From contig JAJDBM010000047.1 in the NCBI GenBank assembly GCA_029261355.1, positions 62,001 to 126,000 of the forward strand: DNA of 64,000 nucleotides, given 5' to 3'. The translations under genes and the position numbers were made by a program. Positions 27,812 through 36,377 of the stretch are shown here, in pieces. Below the pieces are notes generated by a model, which did no database searches, was not told the DNA's origin, and was given only the letters and a program-made list of their open reading frames with translations. Origin of the DNA: Nitrospirales bacterium (lineage in GTDB: Bacteria; Nitrospirota; Nitrospiria; Nitrospirales; UBA8639). How positions within the stretch are numbered: position 1 is the stretch's first letter; each line of letters begins with the position of its first letter.

Positions 27812-28960
27812 ATGAAAAACACTAAGCAGCCACCGAAGAGTAAACGTGAACAGGGGACATCCTCTAATGGGAATCGAACCTATACCGGAATGTCTGGGAA
27901 TACTTCGCCAGCTCTGGAATCAGTATATTTTCGCTCTTTTGGTCCTAAACCTCTGCTCGATAGAAATTCAGAATCTGAATTAGGCAAACGCATTGATCAG
28001 GCCAATCTTGATATTCGCACGGTCCTTACGCAGAGCCTTCAACTCGTCATAAAACTCTCAAAAAATCCTACCCAGCAACAACTAATAGCCAAATTCAAAG
28101 AAATTCATCAACTGAGCGGTTTTTCAGCACCAGCGATTGAGGAAGCCAAATTGGCTTTGCTCACAACTGAAAAAGAAGATGCGCGTAACTCTCAGACGAT
28201 TAAAATGCTATACGAACAATTGCTCTCTGCACAAAATCGATTGGATCATGCAAAGACCGAACTCGTCCAACGCAATTTACGTTTAGTTGTAGATATCGCC
28301 AAACGCTATTCAGGTCACGGTCTGGCATTCTTAGATCTTGTACAAGAGGGAAATATAGGACTGATGAAAGCCGCTGAACGCTTTCAACAAAGTAAGGGAT
28401 TTAAATTCAGTACATATGCCACATGGTGGATTCGGCAAGGCATCACCCGAGCCCTTGCGGATCAATCACGTACCATTCGTATCCCCGTTCATATGAACGA
28501 AGTCTCGAATAAAATTGCGCGTGTCTCTAAACGATTAACCCAACAACATGCTGGCACACCAAGAATGGATGAGATCGGAGATTTTTTAAATATGAGTCCC
28601 GACAAAGTTCACGAGACGGTCCAAGTATTTCAGGACCCCTTATCACTTGAGACGCCGATCGGAGATGGAGAGACACTCCTAACCGACTTTGTTGCTGATA
28701 CAAAAACCATATCACCTGAAGGACCAATTTCGAGACAGGAAACGAACCATCAAGTCCAACGAGTCCTGAGCACCCTGACCGAACGCGAACAAATGGTTAT
28801 TCGTCTTCGTTTTGGCATCGGGCAAGATGAACCATGGACGTTAGAAGAAGTGGGACAAACTATGTCAGTCACCCGGGAACGAGTGCGTCAAATAGAAGCG
28901 AAAGCCCTCCAAAAGCTCAAAGAACCGGATATGAAAGAAATTTTAACCTCAATAAAATAA
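27812..28960 (+). CDS. sigma-70 family RNA polymerase sigma factor, group 2 type
   Basis: A 382-residue sigma factor from the ATG at 27812; AGGA lies nine bases upstream. Region 1.1 is absent. Region 1.2 is near 'SVYFRSFGPKPLLDRNSE', region 2 has 'RNLRLVVDIAKRYSG', 'FLDLVQEGNIGLMKAAERF' and the -10-binding 'FSTYATWWIRQGITRAL', region 3 starts 'IRIPVHMNE', and region 4 has 'LTEREQMVIRLRFGIG' and the -35 helix 'MSVTRERVRQIEAKAL'. This spelling is RpoD/RpoS-like, so it reads housekeeping-type promoters. Its length and lack of region 1.1 fit an alternative, RpoS-like sigma. A 47-residue hydrophilic lead before region 1.2 and an insert of about 60 residues after it are notable. Confidence 0.93.
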   Translation: MKNTKQPPKSKREQGTSSNGNRTYTGMSGNTSPALESVYFRSFGPKPLLDRNSESELGKRIDQANLDIRTVLTQSLQLVIKLSKNPTQQQLIAKFKEIHQLSGFSAPAIEEAKLALLTTEKEDARNSQTIKMLYEQLLSAQNRLDHAKTELVQRNLRLVVDIAKRYSGHGLAFLDLVQEGNIGLMKAAERFQQSKGFKFSTYATWWIRQGITRALADQSRTIRIPVHMNEVSNKIARVSKRLTQQHAGTPRMDEIGDFLNMSPDKVHETVQVFQDPLSLETPIGDGETLLTDFVADTKTISPEGPISRQETNHQVQRVLSTLTEREQMVIRLRFGIGQDEPWTLEEVGQTMSVTRERVRQIEAKALQKLKEPDMKEILTSIK

Positions 28961-29081
28961 AAAACCCCGTTTCGCAGATCAATATCCTTGCTGTTTCATC
29001 TCTTGTTGAGTAGTTCGTTCTTGAGCTCTTCTGTCATTTCTTCTAAGATAGGGGAATCAAGGCCGTCTAATCGTTAAAGTA

Positions 29082-29423
29082 ATGAAAGCCCAACCGAACC
29101 AACTCATGCTGACTCTGCGTGATGACTTTCGTCACCATCTCGAGCAATTCTATGCATCCTTACATCTCGCTCCCCCTTATAATAGTATTGAAAAGGCCAT
29201 ACGCTTTTTATCAACAGCCTTTCAACAAAAATCTGAAGATGAACAAAAACAATTGACGATACATCTGCCGTTAAAATGGGCGCTCTTTGAACAAGCTTTT
29301 CTTGAATCAGGATTGCCACTCAAACACCGTGGGATTATCTGTCGGCTCGTCCAATCGAATCAGCTCACAGATCTTCCCACTCAATACCAGGCCTTTACCA
29401 AACCGTTTCTCGCAAAACCTTAA
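29082..29423 (+). CDS. hypothetical protein
   Basis: A 113-residue soluble protein, largely helical. I see no signal peptide, membrane segment or known motif. It follows the sigma factor gene by 121 bases, with a stretch of A/T and CCCCG in between that may end the sigma transcript, so it need not be co-regulated. The frame is free of better candidates on either strand. A weak SD makes the ATG at 29082 a best guess. Homologues would decide whether it is a small regulator of the sigma factor; nothing in the sequence says so. Confidence 0.5.
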   Translation: MKAQPNQLMLTLRDDFRHHLEQFYASLHLAPPYNSIEKAIRFLSTAFQQKSEDEQKQLTIHLPLKWALFEQAFLESGLPLKHRGIICRLVQSNQLTDLPTQYQAFTKPFLAKP

Positions 29424-29745
29424 GCAAAATATTGCCGCATTGACTGAGACATAAACACGTCAATGAAAATATATATTTTTCAAACAATCATTCAGAGAAA
29501 AGATTTTCCCTTCATCCCACTGAGTCATCGCATACATAAAACAGGACGTTGGATCTCCCAGTAAAAATGTGACAGGTGCAGCATTCACACCACATCAATA
29601 CTAGACCTTTCTTAAAAAAAACGTTACCATCATTCAATTTAGACCAAGTTATTTTAATCCTGCCCCATTTTCATATCGGCATTGTTATTGCCTTTTGATT
29701 AACAACACCACAGGGTTCACTCTAAGCCTTTAACTGGGGGTCTGG
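29424..29745. other. 322-base intergenic region upstream of lpxC
   Basis: AT-rich and without a supported gene. It should carry the lpxC promoter; I find no -35/-10 pair that I trust and no riboswitch-like fold. A GGGGGT (29735-29740) shortly before the ATG is the probable ribosome site. Confidence 0.4.
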
Positions 29746-30690
29746 ATGAGATTTCAACAAACGATCGGAAACAAGGTTTCTGTCTCAGGTATAGGTCTTC
29801 ACTCGGGACAACCCACAAGCCTGACTCTCCATCCAGCTCCTCCAGGAACAGGCATAGTTTTCCGCCAGACCAGCAATGGGTCAATTGAAACATGCCCCGC
29901 TAGCATTAAACATTTGCACCACACAGACCTTTGTACGGCCTTACGCCTGAACAGTATTCATGTGCAAACAGTTGAACATCTCCTTGCCGCGTTAGGGGGA
30001 ATGGAAATTGACAATGTCTACATTGATCTTTCTGGGAATGAAATCCCGGCCCTTGATGGAAGCTCAGCGCCCTTTGTCAACCTCATACTAGAAGCTAGCA
30101 TCGTTGAGCAACCAACACCTCGAACCTATCTAAAAATTGTTCGCCCTATTACCGTTGAATGTATGGATAAATCACTTACCGTCCACCCCTCGTCTTTACA
30201 AAAATTTTCCTATACCATTGAGTATGATCACCCACTCATTCAAACTCAAACCTATGAATATGATGCATGTCCATCTGCATTTCAACGAGACATAGCTTTC
30301 GCAAGGACTTTTGCGTTTGAAACTGATGTCGAAGGGCTCTGGTCGAAAGGACAAGGGATGGGAGGGTCACTAGACAATACGTTAGTATACTCAGAGACCG
30401 AACTCCTCAATGAAACAGGCCTTCGCTTCCCTAATGAATGTATACGCCATAAAATATTAGATCTGATTGGAGATTTGACCTTGGTAGGCATACCCGTCAT
30501 TGGTCATTTCATTGCAATCCGTGCAGGTCACGAACTCCATGCGGCACTAGCCACCGCTATCGTAGAAAATCCAGATTACTGGATCCTATTGAACACCCTT
30601 GAAGAAGATAACGGAAGTGCCGAAACCGTATCCCCTTTATTAGCACAAACAACAACCTCTCAAACCCAACCAGCCCTTTCTACTCAGTGA
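29746..30690 (+). CDS. lpxC: UDP-3-O-acyl-N-acetylglucosamine deacetylase
   Basis: A 314-residue zinc enzyme that does the committed step of lipid A synthesis, removing acetate from UDP-3-O-acyl-GlcNAc in the cytoplasm. Zinc ligands are H78 (TVEHLLAALGG), H235 and D239 (RHKILDLIGD), and the catalytic His is H262 (AGHELH). The N-terminal 'GIGLHSG' is also typical. Length is normal apart from a Ser/Thr/Gln-rich tail of about 30 residues after residue 280. It lies apart from the rest of the lipid A genes, which are on the minus strand at 54-64 kb. Confidence 0.98.
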   Translation: MRFQQTIGNKVSVSGIGLHSGQPTSLTLHPAPPGTGIVFRQTSNGSIETCPASIKHLHHTDLCTALRLNSIHVQTVEHLLAALGGMEIDNVYIDLSGNEIPALDGSSAPFVNLILEASIVEQPTPRTYLKIVRPITVECMDKSLTVHPSSLQKFSYTIEYDHPLIQTQTYEYDACPSAFQRDIAFARTFAFETDVEGLWSKGQGMGGSLDNTLVYSETELLNETGLRFPNECIRHKILDLIGDLTLVGIPVIGHFIAIRAGHELHAALATAIVENPDYWILLNTLEEDNGSAETVSPLLAQTTTSQTQPALSTQ

Positions 30691-30823
30691 ATTTTCCCCC
30701 AGCGAGTAGGCCCCTCCACATTACATGAAAAACCTCCCTTGCCTACTCCATCGTCCCAGGTAAACCATTATTGCCTTCGTCCGAATGACATGCTAGGCTT
30801 CTCTCCGCACTCGTGGCGTTCTT

Positions 30824-31342
30824 ATGCTTGGAAAACTCTACATACCAGCTTTTGTCCTCGCGCTCTTCCTCTTTGGTCAGTCAATATATAGTATTGCCGG
30901 CACCATGGCTAATGACCCTGAGGGGTTCTATGGCATTCGATGGGGCCATTCCCTTGCCAAGCATCCCAAACTCCTGCAGACAGATTCTGACAACAAGATC
31001 GTCTTTTATGGTCTGCGCCAGACCAAGCCAATAGCCTGGGGGATTCCCGTTGAATCAATAAATTTTTTGACGTTGAATGATCAATTTGCCCAAGCAAGGA
31101 TTCATTATCAAGGACAACACACGCACCTAGCGATTCTTGATTACCTCGAAACGGCGTATGGAAAACATGAATACTCGCCAGGCTCTATGATGCGGGGACT
31201 TAATCAACAATTTTCTTGGCGCGGCTCGACAACGGAAATCGCTATAACCTATCGTGGATTAACCGAACATGGATTCATTTCCATTCAAAGTCGGATCTTA
31301 GCCGCTGGGTTAATGAATGCCATATCAGATCAATCATTTTGA
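30824..31342 (+). CDS. exported protein of unknown function
   Basis: A 172-residue protein with an N-terminal signal peptide (about 1-24, hydrophobic LYIPAFVLALFLF). The mature part has a repeated W/Y-G pattern ('GIRWGHSLAKHP', 'FYGLRQTKPIAWGIPVESINFLTLNDQFAQARIHYQG', 'FLGDYLETAYGKHE'-like). This resembles small periplasmic proteins that share an alpha-beta sandwich, but I do not recognise the family. It is on the plus strand after lpxC, 133 bases away, with no strong SD, and converges with the PLP decarboxylase gene. An 8-bp inverted repeat (GAGTAGGC / GCCTACTC) sits in the gap between lpxC and this gene. Confidence 0.6.
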   Translation: MLGKLYIPAFVLALFLFGQSIYSIAGTMANDPEGFYGIRWGHSLAKHPKLLQTDSDNKIVFYGLRQTKPIAWGIPVESINFLTLNDQFAQARIHYQGQHTHLAILDYLETAYGKHEYSPGSMMRGLNQQFSWRGSTTEIAITYRGLTEHGFISIQSRILAAGLMNAISDQSF

Positions 31343-31436
31343 TTGACCCTGTACTCAAGACGTTCACCTTGAAGGCCGAACGACGTTTTGCTGCAGATCA
31401 CATCATATGAACACAAACTCCATCCTTGACCCGTCC

Positions 31437-33080
31437 TTACCCTTTGCTCACCATCTCTCTCGCCTCTAATACTTTCTGAACAACCATCTGAACATTTTCC
31501 TCATCAACAAAAGGCGAAAGAATGAATGACTTCAATGCAACAACAGGTTCTCCATAGACTGTTTGTCGATAACAATCTGTGATAGATATGACAACCCCTC
31601 GACCGGCCATGCCTTCTGCATGCACATAGTCATACACCGTTCGATTATAATCATTATGTCGAAGCAAGCTTTCACGATATGCGGGATCTTTCATTTCCTG
31701 CTCATTGATCTGAAATGTATCGATCTCACTAGGATAGGCACGGAAAAGCGTCACAGCGCCAAAATTCTCACGATTCAAAACGGTTGTACAGGCATGACCT
31801 TGAAGGTTTTCACTGAGCAACTCAGCCATTTCCACAATATGGCCAAGAATCACCTGCAACCCTTCCTTTCCAAATAATTTCATATTCGCTAAAGCAGCCA
31901 ATACCCCTGTGCCAGACCGGGACGTCTCCATCGTATACATTCCAGGTCGATGTTCACCAAACTGATACAGGTAGGGCATTTGTTCTTGAGGCCGCTTCAA
32001 CAGGGTAAGATCATCACCGTCTTTAAATAACACGAGACTTGAAATATATGGCGTAAAACCAGGTTTATGAAAGTCCACACCAACAGAATCAGCTAGGGAA
32101 AGATGCCGGATTTGCTGACCGGCTCCGGCCAACGCTCGAATAGTTTTTGGACGAAATCCCAAAGGATTGTCTTCAAAATTATAGTCATTAAAGACGGACC
32201 AGGCCCAACCAATGACTGCATCGGCATGAACATGAGGGGAATACGGCAAGTCAAAAGTTATAACCAACTCATCACGAAGAGCCACAATGGCTTTCAAGTC
32301 ATCAAGTCCGAAAGCATCGGTCGTTCCCATAGTCGCTATAAACGCCGCAATTTTCTTCCCACTTTTCACAGCCGCAACGGCATGCTCTCGAAGTCTGGCC
32401 ATATCCATCGAATTGCGGAGATCAGTGGGAATCGTAATCAAGCTTTTCGAACCAAGACCCAGCCAACCAGCGATATTGTATCGACAATAATGACTGCAAT
32501 CACTCGCAAAGACCACGACGTCTTCTCGAATCCCTTCTTCCATCGACCCTGGCAACGCCTTTTCCAAACCAACCTTAATCCCATAGAACGTCGTCCCCGT
32601 TCCCCCAAACGTAAACACACCAGAAGCGCGTTCGGGAACATATCCGATTAACCGAGCGGTCATCGCCACCATTTCGACTTCGGCTAATGCCACTCGATGG
32701 CTATATTCATCCCAGGCTAAATTTGGGTTGTACATCGAAGAAAGAAGCACACCAATCAAGGATGAAATAGTGGCAGGCGCGACCACGTTTTGCTGCGTTC
32801 TTGGATGCCCCCAGAGCGTCAATCCCTCACAATACCTGACCAGGTCGGCGGTCACATCTTCCACACTCGACCCGGTATCCGGAATCGAGGCACGCCGCGC
32901 TGTTTCATAATCAAGAGGAGTCCGTTCACCTAAAATCGGACGTTCGCTCTTGAGTGCATCAACAGCATCAATGGCCCGCATAATACTATGAACAAAGTAA
33001 GAATCATGGACACGATTTGAAACAGGCTGAGGAAATGCAAGACGAATTTGATCAAGAACCGAGCGGTAAGGAGCAGCCAT
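31437..33080 (-). CDS. PLP-dependent group II-type amino acid decarboxylase
   Basis: A 547-residue fold-type I PLP enzyme related to glutamate/tyrosine/DOPA and diaminobutyrate decarboxylases. Core motifs are the cofactor-stacking His in 'ASDCSHYC', the Asp binding the pyridine N in 'ITFDLPYSPHVHAD', and the Schiff-base Lys in 'DFHKPG'. It would turn an amino acid into an amine and CO2, or deaminate an arylamine; the substrate cannot be told. The ATG has AAGGAG eight bases upstream. It is divergent from the DUF6445 gene across 227 bases holding a tandem duplication, and converges with the secreted-protein gene. Together with the DUF6445 oxygenase-like gene and the POT transporter it suggests a small metabolite pathway. 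Confidence 0.85.
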   Translation of the reverse strand: MAAPYRSVLDQIRLAFPQPVSNRVHDSYFVHSIMRAIDAVDALKSERPILGERTPLDYETARRASIPDTGSSVEDVTADLVRYCEGLTLWGHPRTQQNVVAPATISSLIGVLLSSMYNPNLAWDEYSHRVALAEVEMVAMTARLIGYVPERASGVFTFGGTGTTFYGIKVGLEKALPGSMEEGIREDVVVFASDCSHYCRYNIAGWLGLGSKSLITIPTDLRNSMDMARLREHAVAAVKSGKKIAAFIATMGTTDAFGLDDLKAIVALRDELVITFDLPYSPHVHADAVIGWAWSVFNDYNFEDNPLGFRPKTIRALAGAGQQIRHLSLADSVGVDFHKPGFTPYISSLVLFKDGDDLTLLKRPQEQMPYLYQFGEHRPGMYTMETSRSGTGVLAALANMKLFGKEGLQVILGHIVEMAELLSENLQGHACTTVLNRENFGAVTLFRAYPSEIDTFQINEQEMKDPAYRESLLRHNDYNRTVYDYVHAEGMAGRGVVISITDCYRQTVYGEPVVALKSFILSPFVDEENVQMVVQKVLEAREMVSKG

Positions 33081-33182
33081 CTATGACTCCTTTTGAGAAG
33101 GTTATGGCAAAATAACTAAGAAACCCACATAGGATACCCTCTCAACATTCTACCATGTGCATCAGGATAACCCCATGAAAAC

Positions 33183-33218
33183 TCTGGGCCACAGGACATA
33201 TCTGGGCCACAGGACATA
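33183..33218. repeat. perfect 18-bp tandem duplication
   Basis: TCTGGGCCACAGGACATA is present twice in a row (33183-33200 and 33201-33218), without mismatch, in the divergent promoter region between the decarboxylase (start 33080) and DUF6445 (start 33308) genes. It could be a double operator or a recent replication slip. Both copies lie 90-125 bases from either start codon. Confidence 0.95.
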
Positions 33219-33307
33219 AAGGTTCCATTCAGAATTGACTCTCATCAAAGAGATCGGCACTATGCCATCGTAAAGCTGGAATCAGAAATTTAACATTGAA
33301 GGAACCA

Positions 33308-34066
33308 ATGGAAACTGAGCAAGACCTCTTTGCAATCAATACAGACTGTACCGTCGAAGTGAACTATGTCGGTGAGGGAAAACATAAAGTTGTCACTGCC
33401 GACAACTTCTATTTGCATCATGAGAAAGTGCTTGAAAAAGCCTTGGATCTCCCCTACACCAATCAATTTGAAATTATTGGAAATTTTCCCGGCGTGCGCG
33501 CATCTGTCAATGTGGATACACAACCAGTCATCAACACCATAAGCAAGCTCTGGGACGCGCCGCTGCAGTCTGCCTTCAATCCGCAGCCAATCGTCTTTTC
33601 AGGTATTACCAACCAGAATTACAAGTTGAATATCGGCCAACGTCAACCCCATATCGATCAAGACATTACTGCGATGATGTGGCTTAATCCAAAAGAAACC
33701 TGCTCTGGCGGCACAGGCCTCTATCGCCACAAACCAACAAACCTAGAGAGATTGTCTCAATCGCCAAATGAGGATATTCGTGCCCTTGCTGATCGGTTAG
33801 AACTAAGCGATGAATTTTTGAAGAGTCAGGATGGGTATGAGAACTTTCAGAATAGTATGATTTTCAATCCACTATTTGCCTGTCAAGAAAATCGATACAT
33901 CAACGATGGCAACGAATACTGGGAACTACTTCATCTTATTGAAATGAAACCAAACCGACTGATGATCTTTGATGGCCGGTGTTTTCACTCCCAATATATT
34001 CAACCGCATCAGTACGTAGAGGCCTTCCGAGTCAATCAAATCCTCTACCTCACACAGCTACGCTAG
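33308..34066 (+). CDS. DUF6445 protein, likely Fe(II)/2-oxoglutarate oxygenase fold
   Basis: A 252-residue protein. The ATG at 33308 follows AAGGA at 33299-33303; an in-frame TTG lies 12 bases earlier. Motifs match the double-stranded beta-helix oxygenase pattern: H115-x-D117 (PHIDQD), distal H227 (FHSQYI) and R241 (FRVNQI) for the co-substrate carboxylate. I recognise the family as DUF6445, often found near halogenase or natural-product genes, with no proven reaction. Divergent from the PLP decarboxylase. It could hydroxylate an amino acid or amine made by that enzyme, which is only a neighbourhood inference. Confidence 0.75.
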   Translation: METEQDLFAINTDCTVEVNYVGEGKHKVVTADNFYLHHEKVLEKALDLPYTNQFEIIGNFPGVRASVNVDTQPVINTISKLWDAPLQSAFNPQPIVFSGITNQNYKLNIGQRQPHIDQDITAMMWLNPKETCSGGTGLYRHKPTNLERLSQSPNEDIRALADRLELSDEFLKSQDGYENFQNSMIFNPLFACQENRYINDGNEYWELLHLIEMKPNRLMIFDGRCFHSQYIQPHQYVEAFRVNQILYLTQLR

Positions 34067-34471
34067 AGAAGAAAAAACAGGACTGAGGGACCAACGACGG
34101 GCTACACATTTGATCGCACTCTGCCCTTCTATCTGCGAACACCACTCATACCTAGGCGTTTGGCCCTAATAGACTTATCCCCTAACAATTCACAGATAAA
34201 AAATCAAGCAGTTTCTCGAAATTTCCTCGCTGAATTTCACTAATAATTCTCTCACAAAGCAATCAGCGCTACGTTAATAAAAATCAATAAAAACAGCATC
34301 TTAAGTATTTTAAAGTTAATAAAACTCCATCTTTATTGAAAAAGCATTCAATACAACCATTTCCCCCTTGCCAGGCAAGGACTTTCGCTCCACGCACACC
34401 TTATCCACAGAACAAAATGCTTGCATTTACATATTTAGTTGATAGGGTGTCTCGGCCTTTTTCCCCATTGA
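34067..34471. other. 405-base convergent intergenic region
   Basis: Lies between the DUF6445 gene and the POT transporter, which converge. It contains a perfect 15-base palindrome, CCTTGCCAGGCAAGG (34366-34380), without a T run, and an AT-rich stretch near 34196-34340. I see no gene. Confidence 0.45.
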
Positions 34472-35821
34472 TTAAGAATGACTCGCGGGCCCCTGTAAAT
34501 GAGTCTCTTCCTGATAGATTCGTGCCACAAAAATGAAGAGCACGGCCACTACAAACATGATACCTGCAAAAAAAAGATAATAGCTTGGCCCAGCTAATAA
34601 CGTCGTTCCATCGGCATTCTGAATGAAATAATTAACGAACGAAGTAAAGGCATTCCCCAAAGAGACAGAGAGAAGAAATAAGGACATAATCACCGACTTC
34701 AACTTCAGAGGCGCTTGTGTATAGGAAAACTCCAAACACGTGATAGAGACCATAACCTCTGCTGCTGTAATCACCACATAGGCAAGAAATTGCCACACAA
34801 TACTCGGACGAAGTCCGGAGATAATCTGCTGTTCAATATAGGCAGAAATCAAAAATGCGGCCATTGTCACAAAAAACCCCATGGAAATTTTTCGCAGCGG
34901 GGTTAGTGGAAAGGCTCGATTAATCGCCGGATAAATCCCATAGGTAAAGATTGGAATAAAAATCATAATTAAGATAGGATTGAAGGCCTGAATTTGCGAC
35001 GGCAACCACTCAATCCCCAACCACTGCCTATCCATCTGTTTGGCTTGTAAGACCCATGCAGATGAGGTCTGATCATAGAGTGACCAAAAAAACGCCACGA
35101 ACAGAAAAATCCCCGACAACTTTGCAATAGCCTGCCATGCTGCAGGGCTTTTCAATTCAGCTAAAAACTCACGAGGATTTGGGGCAATGTGGGCATATTG
35201 ATAGCGCCCCGACCAAAACACCAATGTCGCGAGTAACATCAACAGGCCAGGCACGCCAAACGCGACATGTGGTCCATACTGTTGGAGTAACCAAGGAATC
35301 AACAAGGTAGAAAAAAATGCCCCAAAGTTAATAGAAAAATAAAACCATGAAAATGCCTGTGAAAGAAGATGACGATTCTGAGAACCAAATTGATCACCCA
35401 TAACTGCTGACACACAAGGTTTAATGCCACCAGAGCCAATCGCAATGAGCGTCAGACCTACGAGTAAGCCCATGCGTGTCTGATCAATGGCTAAGGCAAA
35501 ATGACCGGCACAGTAGACCAGAGAAAGAGGAATAATCGTCTTGTATTTCCCCAGTAACCCATCTGCGAGAAGGGCTCCTAAAAATGGAAAGAAGTACACG
35601 GCCGAGGTAAACAAATGAAATTGTGCCCGAGCTTCAGCCTCCGTCATTACATCCAGCACACCATCCTGATTCAGCAATAACTCAGTCATGAAAACGACTA
35701 AAATGGCGCGCATCCCGTAGAAACTAAAACGCTCAGCCCCTTCATTAGCGATTAAATGCCAAATTCCTGGGGGCATCCCGTTAGTGTGTAGTGGTGTGGT
35801 GCGGAAAGAACGAACAATCAT
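34472..35821 (-). CDS. POT/PTR2-family peptide transporter
   Basis: A 449-residue integral membrane protein of the proton-dependent oligopeptide transporter family (major facilitator fold, about 12 helices). The family motif ExxERFxYYG appears as 'EGAERFSFYG' near residue 28 and the second signature 'FYFSINFGAFFSTLLIPWLL' (about 165-184) is typical. The start is ATG at 35821; a TTG two codons earlier is possible. It imports di/tripeptides, nitrate or other metabolites with protons in this family; which is not shown. It converges with the DUF6445 gene, so it is not cotranscribed with it, but the grouping with the decarboxylase is suggestive. The last part carries a C-terminal cytoplasmic tail. 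Confidence 0.9.
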   Translation of the reverse strand: MIVRSFRTTPLHTNGMPPGIWHLIANEGAERFSFYGMRAILVVFMTELLLNQDGVLDVMTEAEARAQFHLFTSAVYFFPFLGALLADGLLGKYKTIIPLSLVYCAGHFALAIDQTRMGLLVGLTLIAIGSGGIKPCVSAVMGDQFGSQNRHLLSQAFSWFYFSINFGAFFSTLLIPWLLQQYGPHVAFGVPGLLMLLATLVFWSGRYQYAHIAPNPREFLAELKSPAAWQAIAKLSGIFLFVAFFWSLYDQTSSAWVLQAKQMDRQWLGIEWLPSQIQAFNPILIMIFIPIFTYGIYPAINRAFPLTPLRKISMGFFVTMAAFLISAYIEQQIISGLRPSIVWQFLAYVVITAAEVMVSITCLEFSYTQAPLKLKSVIMSLFLLSVSLGNAFTSFVNYFIQNADGTTLLAGPSYYLFFAGIMFVVAVLFIFVARIYQEETHLQGPASHS

Positions 35822-35894
35822 TTTCAATAGAGTCGATTCACGTTGACAATATCTGTGAACAGGGTTGCATAATCAGGAGAAGACAAGGGTCTAT

Positions 35895-36146
35895 TCAAGG
35901 CTCCGCCTCCGACTTCCTCAGCTTCTCTTGATCCAGTTTTTCAAACAACCTATCAGCATCACTACGAATATCTTGTTTTGTGGGCTGCGATGGCGCAGGT
36001 TGGGGTGGTGTACTACAGCCAAACACCAACAAGAAACTGAATAGTACAACCATTCCACCAAGTTTTCTTGTGTACAAGTTCCCTGCTCCTGAATACCTAC
36101 TGGGGTGAGAAAGAACGGATCTTCGAATTCTCTTAATTTCGATCAT
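35895..36146 (-). CDS. small lipoprotein
   Basis: An 83-residue protein. The start at 36146 has a strong GGAGG about nine bases upstream, so I keep it although it gives a long basic N-terminal lead. A hydrophobic segment (VVLFSFLLVFG, residues 33-43) precedes a lipobox Cys at 44, followed by a Pro/Gln-rich linker and a charged helix (RSDADRLFEKLDQEKLRKS). It is likely an outer- or inner-membrane lipoprotein of unknown role. It is on the minus strand just upstream of the POT gene, 67-74 bases apart, so the two may share a transcript. Shorter starts at the internal Met 32 would leave a classic lipoprotein signal, but lack a good ribosome site. Confidence 0.6.
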   Translation of the reverse strand: MIEIKRIRRSVLSHPSRYSGAGNLYTRKLGGMVVLFSFLLVFGCSTPPQPAPSQPTKQDIRSDADRLFEKLDQEKLRKSEAEP

Positions 36147-36377
36147 AATACCTACCTCCGTTTGAATAGAATTGCGTTTACCCAGGAAGCTCCCTTAGCT
36201 CTTGAAGATTTCCGTATCGACCTGATAATACATTGAGCTAATTCAAGTCATTCAGCAACGATAAAGGTTCATTCACAGTCAAATTGACTGCATCGTAGGG
36301 GTCTGTTACCGTACCATCCTGGTCATCCCAATGGACCATAATGTCCATTCTATTTCACCAAACAATTGGAGTCTATC

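Noticed and set aside
32103-32651. 182-residue frame on plus opposite the PLP decarboxylase
   Set aside because: It lies entirely within the decarboxylase, which has full family motifs, and has no SD or recognisable protein features.
33183-33218. possible CRISPR-like repeat
   Set aside because: Only two adjacent copies with no spacer between them; there are no cas genes.
34366-34380. palindrome as a terminator between DUF6445 and POT genes
   Set aside because: It can form a short stem but has no T run on either strand.
34336-34536. 66-residue frame overlapping the POT gene end
   Set aside because: No SD, Pro-rich random composition, and it overlaps the well-supported transporter.
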